Source of the DNA: Anodontia alba
Lineage: Eukaryota; Mollusca; Bivalvia; Lucinida; Lucinidae
DNA length: 64,000 nt
Direction of reading: 5' to 3'
NCBI GenBank assembly: GCA_964016985.1
Contig: OZ024826.1
Location: 68,726,768-68,790,767 of the forward strand
Shown: positions 40,314 to 53,060 of the stretch, piece after piece
How the letters are laid out: the number at the start of each line of letters is the position of its first letter
Position numbering within the stretch: the stretch's first letter is position 1
Notes under the pieces: generated by a model
The model's input: the letters and a program-made list of their open reading frames with translations, nothing else
What the model was told of the DNA's origin: nothing
The model's database searches: none
Program-made: the position numbers and the translations under genes

Positions 40314-42096
40314 CTAACAATAGAAGATCTTCAAAAATGCTGCTGCTGCAGCCATCGTGGGTATTGTAACAAAATGCTGAATCTCCATGTCACCCCAATG
40401 CCTCCCACCAAGTTTTAGCTCAATCTGATTTACCATTTGGGAGCAGATGAGGTTTGAAGATTTTCAAGATGGCCACTTTGGGGCCATCTCAGATATCGTA
40501 CCAGAACAATTTCAGCAATCTTGAATCTCTATGTCACTCCGATGCCACCAATCAAACTTTGGTTCAATCAGCATTACGGTTTGGGAGGAGATGTTGAAGA
40601 ATTTCAATCTTTGATGTCGGAATGGAACAAATTTAGCAGTTCTGAATCTCCATGTCTCCCCAATGCCTTCCACCAAGTTTCAGCTCAATCATACCATTTG
40701 GGAGCAGATGTCGTTTCAAGAGTTTCAAGATGGCCAATGTAGCGGCCATCTTGGATATCAGAACGGAATGATTATAGCCATTCTGAATCTCTATGTTGCT
40801 CCGATGCCTCCCATCAAGTTTCAGCTCAATCCGACTTACGGTTTGGGAGGAGATGTCGTTTGAAAATTTTCAAGATGGACCACATGGCGACCATCTTGGA
40901 TATCAGAATGGAATGATTTTAACAATTCTAAACCTCCATGTGGCCCCAATGCCATCCACTAAGTTTGGGCTCAATCTGACTTAGGGTTCTGGAGCAGATG
41001 TGGTTTCAAGATTTTCAAGATGGCCACCCAGGCGGCAATCTTGTATAGTCAAACGTAACGATCTCTATGTCGCTCAGATGCTTCCCATCAAATTTCGGCT
41101 CAATCCAAATTACCGTTTGGGAGGATATGTCGTTTGAAGAATTTCAAGACGGCGACCATGGCAGCCATCTTGGATATCAGAATGGAATGATTTTAGCAAT
41201 TCTGAATCTCTATGTCACTGTGATGCCTCCTATCAAGTTTCGGCTCAATCCGACTTAAGGTTTGGGAGGAGATGTAGTTTGAAAAATTTCAAGATGGCCA
41301 CCACCATGGATATCGGAATGGAATGATTTTAGCAATTCTGAATCTCTATGTCACTGTGATGCCTCCCATCAAGTTTCGGCTCAATCTGACTTACGGTTTG
41401 GGAGGAGATGTCGTTTGAAGAATTTAAAGATGCCGCCATGGCGGCCATCTTCGATATTAGAACGGAATGATTTTAGCAATTCTGAATCTCTATGCTGCTC
41501 TGATGCCTCCCATCAAGTTTTGGCTCAATCTGACTTATGGTTTGGGAGGAGATGTCGTTTGAAGAATTTCAAGATGGCCACCATGGCGGCCACCTTGGAT
41601 ATCGGAATGGAATGATTTTAGCCATTCTGAATCTCTATGTCACAGTGATGCCTCCCATCAAGTTTTGGCTCAATCCGACTTATGGTTTGGGAGGAGATGT
41701 TGTTTGAAGAATTTCAATGGCGGCCATCCTGGATATCGGAACGGAATGATTTTAGCTATTCTGAATCTCTATGTCGCTACGATGCCTCCCATTAAGTTTA
41801 GGCTCAATCTGTCTCATGGTTTGGGAGGAGATGTCGTTTGAAGAATTTCAGGATGGCCGCCATGGCGGCCATCTTGATATCAGAATGGAATGATTTTAGC
41901 AATTCTGAATCTCTATGTCACTGTGATGCCTCCCATCAAGTTTCAGATCAATCCGACTTACGGTTTGGGAGGAGATGTCGTTTGAAGAATTTCAAGATGG
42001 CCGCCGTTGCGGCCATCTTGGATATCGGAACGGACGATTTTAGCAATTCTAAATCTCTGTGTCACTGTGATGCCTCCCATCAAGTTTCGGCTAAAT
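40314..42096 (+). repeat. Family-A tandem array, ~147-bp units
   Basis: About twelve units with GTTTGGGAGGAGATGTCGTT, TTTCAAGATGGCCGCCAT, CGGAATGATTTTAGCAATTC and TGATGCCTCCCATCAAG. Array sequence ends at about 42096 without a hairpin. Several units are over 90% alike by eye, suggesting recent unequal crossing-over. Plus-strand frames of 60-86 residues here are repeat translations. Confidence 0.88.
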
Positions 42097-42430
42097 AGTG
42101 GGATGTTATGTTTGCATTCCACATGGTTGAGAAAATTAGGGCAGCACGTGATCAAGAAGTGCCCTGTTATGTTTGCTATTTTTCCCACATGCTTGGGTCC
42201 TTCCTGATAAAGTATTTGTTTTTTGGTAAAAGCAGTCAATAATTTGTATGTCTGATAGTATATACCGTAGTAACACTAAGTATTGGGATAGAGGGACGAA
42301 TGGGCAGTGTGGATCCAGGTTAGATGCCAAATAATGCAGCGTCTGGTCAGGATCTGTACTGTTTGCCACCCATTCAGCAGTTTTAGGGTAACTACAGTGT
42401 ACTTGTAAAAGCATAAAATCCAAAAGCTCT
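42097..42430 (-). repeat. Interspersed repeat with a known molluscan pseudo-protein phrase
   Basis: The 95-codon minus frame contains EWVANSTDPDQTLHYLASNL. Close variants of this phrase recur as spurious proteins in molluscan gene sets (from recollection). It marks a repeat, not a host gene. Confidence 0.5.
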
Positions 42431-45189
42431 TATCAAGCTTCATTGCACAAAACATTTGAGTGTTCTTTTTCTGTTTTTCTGTTTTGTTCAGATTTCTTTA
42501 TAATTTGCTAGAATCTTTAGAATTCTCTACTTTCTTCGTTCCTATATATTTTGTCAACAAAGTCATCCAGTGGCATGATGCTAACACAAATCATTCCTGT
42601 TCATCTGCAAATATTCTCATAAAACTATAAATGTGACAAAAAAGAATAGCAAATATTGTTGCTAAGTTGGAATGTACAGGGTACATATTTGACTATTTAA
42701 GGGGTAAAAATTGTCAAAGGACCATTTGCATTTTATAATGGCAAGTGGCCTACTGAGAGAATGATTTCTGGAAGTACTCAAGCAAACACAAAACCAAACT
42801 TTTTCCGTACTTAAACGTTTCTTCTTAAGTCCCTGTGGTTTTATTTTCTACTTTTCATGCACTTTCTGTGAAAACTTTATGATCGAATATGTGTACTGGT
42901 TGTGACATTTAACACTGAGCCTATGGGAAAAATAACAACTCCAAACCACTTTATATGGATACATTTATTTCATTGAGTCCTACCCTCTTAACCAAATTCT
43001 TTCTCATACTTACTTAATTGAAAAACATAATGTTCATCATAAAATCACAATTTAATCATGGTTAAGAGGGTAGGAGTCGACAAAAAATAACTTTATCCGA
43101 AGATTTTCACACATCCATTTCAGACACTACTTAGTATTTACGCTCACCAGAGTTTTGTCAATCGGTTGTTTCCTCTAAATGATAAACCATAGTTGTAATA
43201 AATATTTTTTCAATGTATTTATTTATTGAAAGGCGTGTGTTTTGGACTTTTATTTTTGGTTGTCAAAATACATTTTTTCTGGAATATTTTACACTTTGGA
43301 AGAGCAAAGTTAAAACAAGCATTTTCTTTCTAGCAGATGTTTTAAGTGCTGTTACAGACAGCATACAACAAACAATATGCAATCAATTAGCTTAACAAAC
43401 TGGGGCTGAAAACTGAACCTTGAGGAAGACCTTCACAAAAATGAAACATACAGTCATTTTGATATTAATTTTGTAGTCCGAAACTGTGAGTTGATGTCAC
43501 AAGCTGAATAACATTGAGTTCCATGCTTCTTTTTCTTTCCTAGCATAGCAGAATTCTTTGTCTGGAATATGTTCCAACCTGAATTATTGGTTTGGAATTA
43601 TTTTGTTATGTATTTATCAAGTAGTTCCCATCAGTGAAAGGAAACACAAGTTATCGATATTGCATTAAGTTTTAACAACAACATATTTTCGTTCTTCTCA
43701 ATTTTTTGTGCTTTTATCAGTGGACGTTATCGTTATTGCATTAATTTTTAACAACAAAGTATTTTGTTCTTCTCAATCTTCTTTGCATTCCCTGTTCATA
43801 GTGAATTAGCATTCCTTCTTAAGGGTATCAGTTAGACCTTTATTTTGGGACTGTCAAGAGATCATTGCATTGTGTCATCCGCTGTTTCTCTCAGAATAAA
43901 ACTCCCTTCTTTCCATATACACATACATTGCTTTCTACGTGGAGTGACTTCATTTTCGGGTGCAAATGCAAAAGAAACCAAATTCATTGCTTTATAACAT
44001 CTGGTCTGGTTTTTCATGTCCTTTGAGGGTTTGACACTGTTTTACTTAATCAAATTAAATAAATAAACTCAGCTCAGCTCTGTCATACATGCACTGTCTA
44101 GCAATGACACAAATGCTTAAATAACGTATATTTTTATCATATTGAATTCTTAACCCCTAGTTCGTAAAAAATTCTTACTTTATATTTTATTTGTGACAAT
44201 CTATTTATGTAAATAATATTCTTACACCATATATGAAAAAATTCTTAATTTGTAATATATATATTCTTTTATTTTAAATGTATTAAAACCCTGTATTGTA
44301 TGGTTTATTGTCTCCTTCAAACCATTTTCCTCTACAGCCATCAATCTATATATTGAAATCATTTCAATCAGAAAGTCTCCCGAAGTAACAATCATTAGTA
44401 TCTAGTATCTACGTTTGCGTAAACGTATTTGTGTCTGGTCAAACATATTTGTGCCTGGCCAGATAAACATTAGTGTACTTTAGACTAATAGGCTGTGATA
44501 CATAATCAAAAAAATAGCAATGTTTGTCTTATCTCCACTAAGAATAGTAAGTAGTCAGCGGTTTGAACACTTTTAAAATAATAATAAAACACATGATAAT
44601 CAGTAAATATCCTGGTTACGGCACCAAAAAAGAAAAAGTGTGTTACCGGAGGAAAAAATATGTATTGTATAAATTGGTTATATTTGTACTGGATGTCTTA
44701 TTTAGCTTTTATCAAACAGTCATATTGGTTTGACCATTTTAGCAGACTATTTATAAGAATATTGTTGGTCATGTGATAGGTTCATAATAAATTATACTGT
44801 GAACTACTCTAAAATTATCATTAAATGCATTTTATTGTATTTTCAAAAATGTGCATGTGATTACTGATACAAAACTCTAACATTATATCAAGTATTTCTA
44901 CATTTCAACGGTAAAATCAGATTTCTACCCAATAGTGAATCAACCACAAGTCACGTGACTATGCATGGCGCCATTAATACAAAAGTGCTCTCATGTGAAG
45001 GTAGTTATACAGGGCTCTCTTGCATATCAAGCTCATCAAGATCCATCATAGGCCAAAATACCCTTTAAGTGCAAGTCGTTCTTTACTGTCTGCAGGACAC
45101 TCACTTCATTCCTGCTTCAGATGAAAAGTTAGTCAGAGCAAGATGGAGTAATGACTGTTATTTTAGTTCTTTTAAATCAAATTCAAAAA
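42431..45189. other. AT-rich sequence without recognised genes
   Basis: Only short frames occur. Minor structure: a foldback at 42975-43075, a two-copy ~75-bp repeat with TTATCGATATTGCATTAA-like phrases (43653-43790), and AT microsatellites near 44170-44280. Upstream exons of the 45.7-kb pseudogene could be hidden here; none was convincing. Confidence 0.45.
42975..43075. repeat. Short foldback element
   Basis: TCCTACCCTCTTAACCA (42978-42994) is exactly complementary to TGGTTAAGAGGGTAGGA (43059-43075), with about 64 bp between. It may be a small palindromic MITE. Confidence 0.75.
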
Positions 45190-45640
45190 ACTCTTCAAAC
45201 AGCATCAGATTCTAAATTGCTAAAGGCTATCTGATCTGATATCCAAGATGGCCACCATGGCACATTGTATCATATCATATATGATGATCAGCCTAATCCA
45301 GATGAGCGATTCTGGTCCACTTGGGCCTCTAGTCTGCCCTTGCCCCTAGGCTATATACATTTATAAAGTCTGGTAATCTTTAAACCTCTTCTTCTCTGAA
45401 ACAGCTTGACCAGTTTTCACCAGATTTCACATTGGGCCTTCTGTCGAAGGGATATAATTGTCGGTTTGTCAAAATGTTTGGCATCATTGAACAGGACGGC
45501 AGCCATGCCCATATATGGTAAAAACCATTTAAAAATCTTCTGCAGAACCAAAAAAGCTTTAAGGCTGAATCTTAATATATAGCATTGGGGATTCGAGGTC
45601 TACCAAGTTTGTTCAAATGATGACCATTGGTTGACACAGA
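45190..45640 (-). repeat. Inverted duplicate of 39315-39775
   Basis: The reverse complement of this block follows 39315-39775 almost base for base. It includes the point where one family-A array meets the head of element A7 (CAGACTAGAGGCCCAAGTGG). Copying a junction between two elements implies duplication of the locus rather than independent insertion. Confidence 0.85.
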
Positions 45641-45705
45641 TTGTCATTATGCATATGCAATTTTGCATAGATTGTCATTATGCATATGCAATTTTTCACT
45701 ACCAG

Positions 45706-47471
45706 AAAGTGATGGATGTAAAATTTAGGAAGTTTTGTTCAGTTGTGTGCATGGATGACAAACACCACTGCAAAGTTGGCGAGCCGGGGCATCGTGATGT
45801 GGCTGTGGACAAAGGTAAATGTGTGCTGGTGAGTGAAGACAAGGTATTTGCCGTATCAGATCATGACTTCACCAAGTTCAGCATTATACCTAGTGTGACA
45901 ATGATATTGGACATGCCAGATACAGTTGATAGGTCTTTCTACCGTGGTCAGTTATATGTTGGTGTCAAAGGCTTGATTTTCCACTTCATGATGTTACAGA
46001 TCTGTTCAATATTCTGCAATCAAGCGATATCAATAAGCCTACCTTGTGTCTACATACAAATGAGGGCCCTGATCACAGGCTTACATATTTAAGCATTCAG
46101 CTGGCTTTACTGTGTCTCTTCATAGCTGGAGACTTCGATATGTTGGTGGCATCTAGAACACCACCAAAGTCATCATGGAACAAGAGGGTCATGATGGCCC
46201 TAAATCGCTCACCTGTGTCCCATGGCTTTAGGTTCAGGATGGTTGTATTAATTTAATTTAAATCAGGCAAGAGGTTTGTAAGATTATCAAAGTTTTCTAT
46301 ACAGATCATATTTTTGTACAAATATATAGGGAAAACAAGTGCTGTCCACAGTGGAGGTGGTGGGTGGTGGGGCATGTTGTGTAATTGAAAGAATTTATAG
46401 AAGGGTCTCTTGAGGAACATTTGAGACAAGTTGGACCAGTGGTTTACATTTTGACTGTTTTCTCTTCATTTTTTAAAAAAAATGCCTATTACAATCCATC
46501 CACTGGTTAAGGAGGAGAAGTCGTTTAAAGGTTTTTCTATTTTTAGCTCTGGCAGCCATCTTGTTCATCCGAGCGGAACGGTTTGAGCAATTTTGGTAGA
46601 GGGTTACCCAAGGAACATTCATGTGAAATTACTTCAAAATCCATCCACTGGTAAAGGAGGAGATGTTTATTCTATTTTTAGCTCTGGCTGCCATTTTGTT
46701 CATCCATGCGGAAGGGTTTAAGCAATTTTGGTAGAGGGTCACCCAAGGAACATTCATGTGAAATTATTTCAAAATCCATCCACTGGTTAAGGAGGAGAAG
46801 TCGTTTATAGGTTTTTCTAGTTTTAGCTCTGGTGGTCATCTTGTTCATCTGAGCAGAACGGTTTGAGCAATTTTGGAAGAGAGTCACCCAAGGAACATTC
46901 ATGTGTAATTATTTAAAATCCTTTCACTGGTTAACGAGAAGAAGTCGTTTAAAGGTTTTTCTATTTTTAGCTCTGGTGGCCATCTTGTTCAACGGAGCGG
47001 AATGGTTTGAGCAATTTTGGGAGAGGGTCACCCAAGGACTATTCCTGTGAAATTATTTTGAAATTGGGCCAGTGTCTTGGAGGAGATGTCGTTTTAAGGT
47101 TTTTCTATTTTTAGCTCTGGTGGCCATTTTGTTCAGTGGAGCGGAACCTTTAGGCAACTATGGTAGAGGGTCACCCAAGGAATATTCCTGTAAAATTGTT
47201 TCAAAATCCATTCACCGGTTTAGGAGGAGATGTCTTTTACGTAAATTGTTGACAGATGCACGACGCACAACGCACGATGGACGACGACAATCCACCTGAA
47301 AGAATCATGTCAACTCTTAACTTGGCCCTTCAGTGTGTAGGGTTGATGAGAACTGCAACAACAGATGAGTGTGAGAAGCTGAAATCAGCATCTAGGATTA
47401 CCAAACTGTGGGAGCTCGCTGAAGATCCAGATATCAAACGTGAAATGATTGACAGCACAGAACCGGTGAAG
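45706..47471 (+). pseudogene. Pseudogene exon 1 (interrupted by family-A element)
   Basis: Acceptor CACTACCAG ends at 45705; donor GTATGG starts at 47472. Coding runs KVMDVKFRKFCSVVCMDDKH to about 45980, changes frame, continues through GDFDMLVASRTPPKSSWN, stops at the insertion (46181) and resumes at 47288 with PPERIMSTLNLALQCVGLM, ending EPVK. Confidence 0.75.
46181..47287 (+). mobile_element. Family-A element A5 inserted in an exon
   Basis: The head CAAGAGGGTCATGATGGCCC then CGCTCACCTG is followed by six or seven units of about 150 bp with TTTTAGCTCTGG, CCATCTTGTTCA and GGGTCACCCAAGGAACATTC. The tail is an ACGACGCACAACGCACGATGG microsatellite without the terminal hairpin. Coding sequence directly left (TCATGGAA) and right (CAATCCACCTG) is continuous in frame, so the exon gives the empty-site sequence. 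Confidence 0.85.
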
Positions 47472-47884
47472 GTATGGTACCACAGTTATTCTAAATTGGG
47501 CCACTTAAGGTGTAAGGGTAAACAGTGTAGGCCCAGATCAAACTGCTCCTAGTGAGCAGTAAGGAGTAGTCTGATTATCTGAGCCTACATTGTCCACACA
47601 GCCATGTTTGTTGGAGTTTTACAAGAATTAGAGTAATCTTCTCAAACAGCAAATATAAAACTTATCGTCTTTTCCTGCAAAGTTAAAAGAGCTGCATTCT
47701 CTGATGTAAAATTCCTTTCCAAGAGAGTTTTAATTCTTTCCACATGCCATACATGTGAATATTTTCTACTTATGAATATGTTTATAATAAGGCAGTCAAC
47801 ACAGGGTATTGTTGTGTATATAAAAGAATGAAACCACGAATGAAACCACTTTTAGTTTAACTTGGTATAGCATATATATTTCAG

Positions 47885-48057
47885 GTTCTCCTCCCAAAGT
47901 TGTTTGAACGTCTTTGTTTGAATGAGAAACCTTTCAAGACATTTCCAGCAGCATTGACTGTCTCCATGGAAGAAATGTGGGCTCGTCTGGACTCGATGGG
48001 AGATCCTATGAGATGTGAAATGAAGCAACAGGCCCTTGAGACAGAAGTTAAAAATAG
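47885..48057 (+). pseudogene. Pseudogene exon 2
   Basis: Bounded by ATATTTCAG and GTATGT. Encodes VLLPKLFERLCLNEKPFKTF and later MEEMWARLDSMGDPMRCEMK. Phase fits exons 1 and 3. Confidence 0.8.
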
Positions 48058-49233
48058 GTATGTATTCACCTGCAATGCCTAAAGCCAGTAAAAGTTTTTT
48101 ACTCTCCTGAGTCTAAAAAAAAAAAAAGGGTTTGATTTATACTGTATACAATGGGATGCAGGCATTAAGTCTCCAGATCAGTCCTGCTCTTCTTGATCAT
48201 ACTGAAGGCTAGTTATTGATGGTTGCTTGACATTCATAAATCCAGTCATGATTTTTTGCAGTATTTATCCATTCTATTCTTGAATGTGTTCATCTATTTT
48301 CATTTGAACTAGAATTGTTATAATCTGTATACTATCAAATGTTTATAAACTTTTCTGCATGTTTAAAGTAATTATTCTACCAGTATCACAAAACAATTGT
48401 ATGTAAAAATGTTTTCAGAGTCTTGAGATTTTGAAGTATCAAAGTATCATGTTAACCCTAAAAATATGGAAACTGATTAAAAGTGGCTTTGCAGTGTAGA
48501 CCCAAATAAGGCTGGTCAATCTGATTAGGGGCTACAATGTTGCCACTTTGAAAACAAATTTTTGTCCAAAAATGGCATGTTGGCCAGTTTTAGACAAATA
48601 CCATAAAAGGGAGGGACTATCCAAACTTTTAGAGTAAATACAATAGATTGAGCCATTGGTGTTGGGATGCTTTGGTGTTTAGCTTTCTGTTTATTTTGTT
48701 TTATTCTTGATGGTGGATATCTTATTATATGCTTATATGTTGGTAGGCTGGTACTGTTTATTTTTTTATAATGTAAATGATAAAAAAAACCATTTAATAC
48801 CTGAAGTCTTCAATGCTTTTAATGGTCTACTTATATTACTTTCAGAATTAAAGTTAATTTCAGCGTCACATGGTACTTTCATTTGGCTCTAAAAGAATAG
48901 AATATTTGTAATAAAAGATTCAGGTTAAATTATTTGACTGAACATATTTTTTCCATCATGTTAGCATGTCTGGGAAATGAACACCTTGGAAAACCCCCCT
49001 TTACACAGAGAAAAGTGGGTTTACAAAGGTATGTATTATTTTTCTTATTTCTGCTCTAAAACATACATTGTGGGTACCTATTAGAACTGCCTCAGTGAGG
49101 GGTTTTGGGCAGAAATAAGAAAAATATTACATATTTACTATCATCTGATACATGCTATTTCTAGATCCATGAAATATTGTATTTTATTACAGGCATGGAC
49201 TCATAATGATAGACTTTTTTTAAATGCTTGCAG
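48058..49233. other. Intron 2 of the pseudogene
   Basis: AT-rich intron with no recognised element. The 61-codon plus frame at 48707-48892 is hydrophobic and probably chance. Confidence 0.6.
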
Positions 49234-49391
49234 ACTGGACTTGGTAGCTCTATTGGACCATTATACCATTAGAAGAACCTACTTCTTCTGCATCAAGAAG
49301 TGTGGAGTAGAGGGCTGTGGAATCTGCAGGAAGCCATGTCTACCTAGAGACACATTCAGTCAATTGCACAGATTTACAGATCCTGTTCCAG
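49234..49391 (+). pseudogene. Pseudogene exon 3
   Basis: Bounded by GCTTGCAG and GTTAGG. Encodes DLVALLDHYTIRRTYFFCIK followed by KCGVEGCGICRKPCLPRD, a compact Cys cluster likely to bind zinc, and ends DPVPG across the splice. Confidence 0.82.
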
Positions 49392-49898
49392 GTTAGGGTA
49401 TCTAAAATATTAAAAGTTTTGTGAATCTTCATGCATCCCCAGCCAAGCTTCCAGATCTATGCGTTCTTACAGTTCATTAGGAATGTCAGCTTATGACAGC
49501 ATATACAGCATATGCAGATGTTACCAGTAATTTCTCACACTTTAAAACATCTGTTTTTGTACATTGGTTTTGATGCATCTCCTGACAAAAGAGCATATAT
49601 TCAATGACTTGAGCTGAATGGGTGCCTCTTGGCAATTAAGCCACCATTTTCAAATGGAGAATATTTTTGGAAACAGAAAGTGACTTCCCTAGTATCTGAA
49701 TCCCTTCCCAAATGGGTGCTACTCTTAAAGGTAAGAATGGAACAAATGCTTCCCTTTAAGAGATGGTCCTATGAGAAGGTAGGCACATTATTCTATGAAA
49801 GATTAGCCTCTCTTGGAAGTTGATCTAGTTGCTGAATTGCCTGTATTTTCAGTAACAGGCTTTTTTGTTCATATATCTTTTTGTACATATCATTTCAG

Positions 49899-50229
49899 GA
49901 GAAGATGGCCATTACCAATCTTTTGAGGATATTTATGGGACTGAGACAACAGAAGAGCTCAGACCTTCCCTCAAAGAGAAAGCCAGTCTTGGCCATCAGA
50001 TTCCTTTTGCACCTACTGTATAAACAGCAAAGACTGTACAAAAAACTCTTAAATGCACAGAGTGTGTTAAACCAAGAGTGCTTTATTCAGCATCAAAACT
50101 ATTAGCTTCAGAACTAACAGTCTTGAAAAAGCTTTTCCATACCTATGAGTATTCATGTCGATCCAGTCTTCAGGAACTGAAAATTGTAGATGCACATAGT
50201 GATAAAATTAATGAGGGTTTCTATTTTTC
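49899..50229 (+). pseudogene. Pseudogene exon 4, first part
   Basis: Acceptor CATTTCAG. Encodes EDGHYQSFEDIYGTETTEEL, then a TAA at 50021, then KCTECVKPRVLYSASKL and further coding-like sequence to 50229, where the foldback element begins. Confidence 0.78.
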
Positions 50230-50395
50230 GAGTAGTGAGTTTTGAGTAAGAAAAGTGAGTTTTGAGTTAAAAAAGTGAGTTTCGAGTAAGAAAAGTGAGT
50301 TTCGAGTTAAAAAGTGTGTTTAGAGTAAGAATAGAGTTGCAGAATAATGATTACAGAATAAATTCTAAACATGCATATGCATCAAACTGAGCGTT
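50230..50395 (+). repeat. Left inverted arm of the foldback-like element
   Basis: Tandem GAGTAAGAAAAGTGAGTTT / GAGTTAAAAAGTGAG units (50230-50345) then GAATAATGATTACAGAATAA and GCATATGCATCAAACTGA. Matches the reverse complement of 58368-58535. Confidence 0.85.
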
Positions 50396-51443
50396 ATTAT
50401 TCAAGCAAACACTGTACTTGTTGAAGGAATCTAAAGTTTCCAGTTTTTAAACTACGCATTTCAATATCCATTAGACTTTGGTGCGGACGTGACACACGAC
50501 AGCTGTCTAATGGCGGCCAATTTCAGAAGCATTGCCGCATACTTTGATCAAAAAACGTCCACAAAAACATCATACTAATCACTTGCATAACAGAAGGTGG
50601 TCATTCAAAAAAGGTACCTTACCAACTATAAAAAAGTAGCCAAAATTTATGATAGGACAGCTGGCTGTCGCATCCGCTTATTCCAATCAGGATCTACAGT
50701 TTGCTTCTATGGCATAGTACGGATGTGCATGCCGAATGGCCACCTTTTTCAGCGCTGCCAAGTATATATGATTAGCCCCCTTTTTTTCAACAAAGTATAC
50801 GACCGATCAGATTTTTCTTGATTCGTATGTGAAAGGCCCCACTTTTCTGAAATCCCAGTATATGCGTATATTTTTCTCTCTGAGATTTTTCGAGGCTGCT
50901 TGTTCTCTTGGTATTCATTGGATTGACTGTGTTATTTGTCTAATTATCAACAATAAATGGGTATAAAAAATCAAAGGGCAATATATGAATAGGTCAACAT
51001 TTTGGATGAACCCCTTCATTTTTTTTGACATTTTTTTTATGTTTATTATTATTTTGCCTGTGACCTTAGTTTCCTTATAAAATGCGAAGTATCCTTATTA
51101 AATGCCATGGTTAAGTAGTAGGGGACTGGACTGGACATGACTAATGGACACACAGACATGGGTAAAACCTAATGCCAATCTATGTTTATTTATAAACACA
51201 TACGAAAAGGCGGAATTTTGTAGCAGATGCTACAAAAAGGCATGTGCACTCAGCAAAGACTGCACATCTGTGCACTCACTCGTCGGTGCACTCTATCGTA
51301 AGCTAATGACCCAAAGCAAATTGGTGCGGACCAACCAAGACTGATAAGATGTGCAGGCTGACCTGAGTCTTTGCATGGGTGCACATGTAATTTTGTAGCA
51401 ACTGCTGTTCCTCAGCTTATTATACAGAACTAACTAAAAATAA
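50396..51443. other. Interior of the foldback-like element, nothing recognised
   Basis: AT-rich, short frames only. A 74-codon frame (50597-50821) has no domain. Confidence 0.45.
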
Positions 51444-51548
51444 GAAAATATGTGCCATAGTGTTGACCAAAACAGATCACTACATGCCCAAACTGAAAAG
51501 AAGAAAATATGTGCCATAGTGTTGACCAAAACAGATCACTACATGCCC
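51444..51548. repeat. Two-copy ~61-bp tandem repeat
   Basis: AGAAAATATGTGCCATAGTG and ACAGATCACTACATGCCC occur twice, almost identical, just before a SINE. Confidence 0.85.
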
Positions 51549-51555
51549 CAAGTGC

Positions 51556-51705
51556 CAGGCCAAGTGGCTCAGTCGGATGCACGTTCGACTGGACGTGGGT
51601 TCAATCCTCCGGTCCAACCTTTCGTAGAACATTTTCAGTGTGGTCATGAAGGGCCTATGTTGTATTGTTATGTACTTGCAGACTTAAAAATAAAGTTTAC
51701 TTACT
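51556..51705 (+). mobile_element. tRNA-derived SINE
   Basis: The A-box region GCCAAGTGGCTCAGTCGG and the degenerate B box GGTTCAATCC lie about 35 bp apart. A short body with GTGGTCATGAAGG follows, and an AATAAAGTTTACTTACTTAC tail. Confidence 0.75.
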
Positions 51706-51844
51706 TACTCACTAATTATTCTACGTCCATTATCCCTTACCGGCTGATGCAAGCAGGATAGCTGCCATTGACTGGCGAAAAGAAGGGCACTGAGTACTAG
51801 TGATACACTTTATATAGAATGTCTAAAATAAACTCTAAGCCTGC

Positions 51845-51995
51845 CCAAGCCCTACTCGGTAGCTTAGTCACATGTACATTCCACTGGAGATCAGGAGGAT
51901 GCGGGTTCGATTCGTGGAATATTTATAGAGTGGTCATGAGTTATTCTTCCGTCATTCTCCCATACTGGAAGATTCAAATAGTTAGTAAATGAATA
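51845..51995 (+). mobile_element. tRNA-derived SINE, second copy
   Basis: CGGTAGCTTAGTCAC and the B box GGTTCGATTCG are followed by AGAGTGGTCATGAGTTATTC, which resembles the body of the SINE at 51556. More diverged. Confidence 0.6.
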
Positions 51996-52204
51996 ATGCT
52001 TCTTAAAACACTAAGACGCCATTTTGAAAGCTCTGACGTGCTGCGCTATTGCCACCCCTGCTAATGTCATATAGCAATTGCTGCTGAACCTCTTGTCCAA
52101 ATTAAGTTTAGTGTTGCATGCAAGTCACGAAATAAGAATCACACTACAGATATACTGAGCAAAAGTGAAAATGCTACACTACAAAATCTGCTTTCCTGGG
52201 TAAA

Positions 52205-52425
52205 TTAATAGTAATGGCATATGCCGTGTGCAGTAAACAGCATTTATATTATCTCCCCTGGCAATGCGAAATCCCTATTGAAAATTGGTTTTGGGCATAC
52301 CATCTTTATTTGTGAACCCTTAGTGCCCTTGTGGGTGTAAACACCGTGACGTGAGCACAAATGGCAGCAAGGGAACATGCGTTTTAGTGGACCATAGTGA
52401 ATCTTACTTTAGTTAACCAATGGAT
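52205..52425. repeat. Repeat block X, copy 1 (also 56705-56915 and 58160-58345)
   Basis: The three copies share GTGTGCAGTAAACAGC, TTTATATTATCTCCC, GAAAATTGGTTTTGG and AGTGCCCTTGTGGGT. They are part of the larger repeated unit in the right half of the foldback-like element. Confidence 0.85.
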
Positions 52426-52619
52426 GCTCCATTGTCTCTATGTAAATAAAACTAAAATTAATTTTCAATAACCAAAAATTATACCATAGGAGGACCATGG
52501 GATTTTCAGTTTTGAAAATTATCTCATGGTTTATTTATAGATCTCACAGGTTTACTTTAGAATGACTGTCAACCTATCAGTGCATCTTAACCTCTCTGGG
52601 ATGACAAATTGATATTTTT

Positions 52620-53060
52620 CCAAAAAAACAGGTTTTCAGTTTTCTGGGAAAAATAAAAAAAAATATTTCAAAATGTTGTATATTGAATTTCATACCCCGA
52701 GTGTTAAGCATCAATTTTCAGCAGACATTTTGAAATATTTTCATATTTTTCCCTGGAAACAGGATTTGACATTGCATGCAAATTGTCTCCAAATGTCAAA
52801 TTTTCTGAAAAAAATAAAAATAAATAAACATATCATCAATATGCTGTCTGCTGAAATTGCCCAAAGAGTGCTAACCATCAATTTTCAGCAGATGAAATTT
52901 TGAAATAGTCTTCTAATTTTTTCTCAGGAAACTGGATTTGACATTTCATGCAAACTGTCTCCAATAGAGACAATTAGCATGAAATGTCAAATTCTGTTGG
53001 CTGGAAAAAAATAAAAGAATCATGAAATATATTGTCTGCTGAAATTGCCCAGAGAGTGGT
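52620..53060. repeat. Degenerate short repeats with TTTTCAGCAGA / TGTCTGCTGAAA
   Basis: ATTTTCAGCAGA, TGTCTGCTGAAATTGCCCA and GGATTTGACATT phrases recur two or three times in both orientations. No gene. Confidence 0.55.

Noticed and set aside
40314..42096. Regularly spaced repeats that at first sight look like a CRISPR-type array
   Set aside because: Units of about 147 bp are similar along their whole length, with no unique spacers, and the genome is eukaryotic. This is a tandem array inside an interspersed element.
43213..43395. 60-residue frame in the AT-rich gap
   Set aside because: Phe/Leu-rich, no homology recognised, no splice signals; probably chance.
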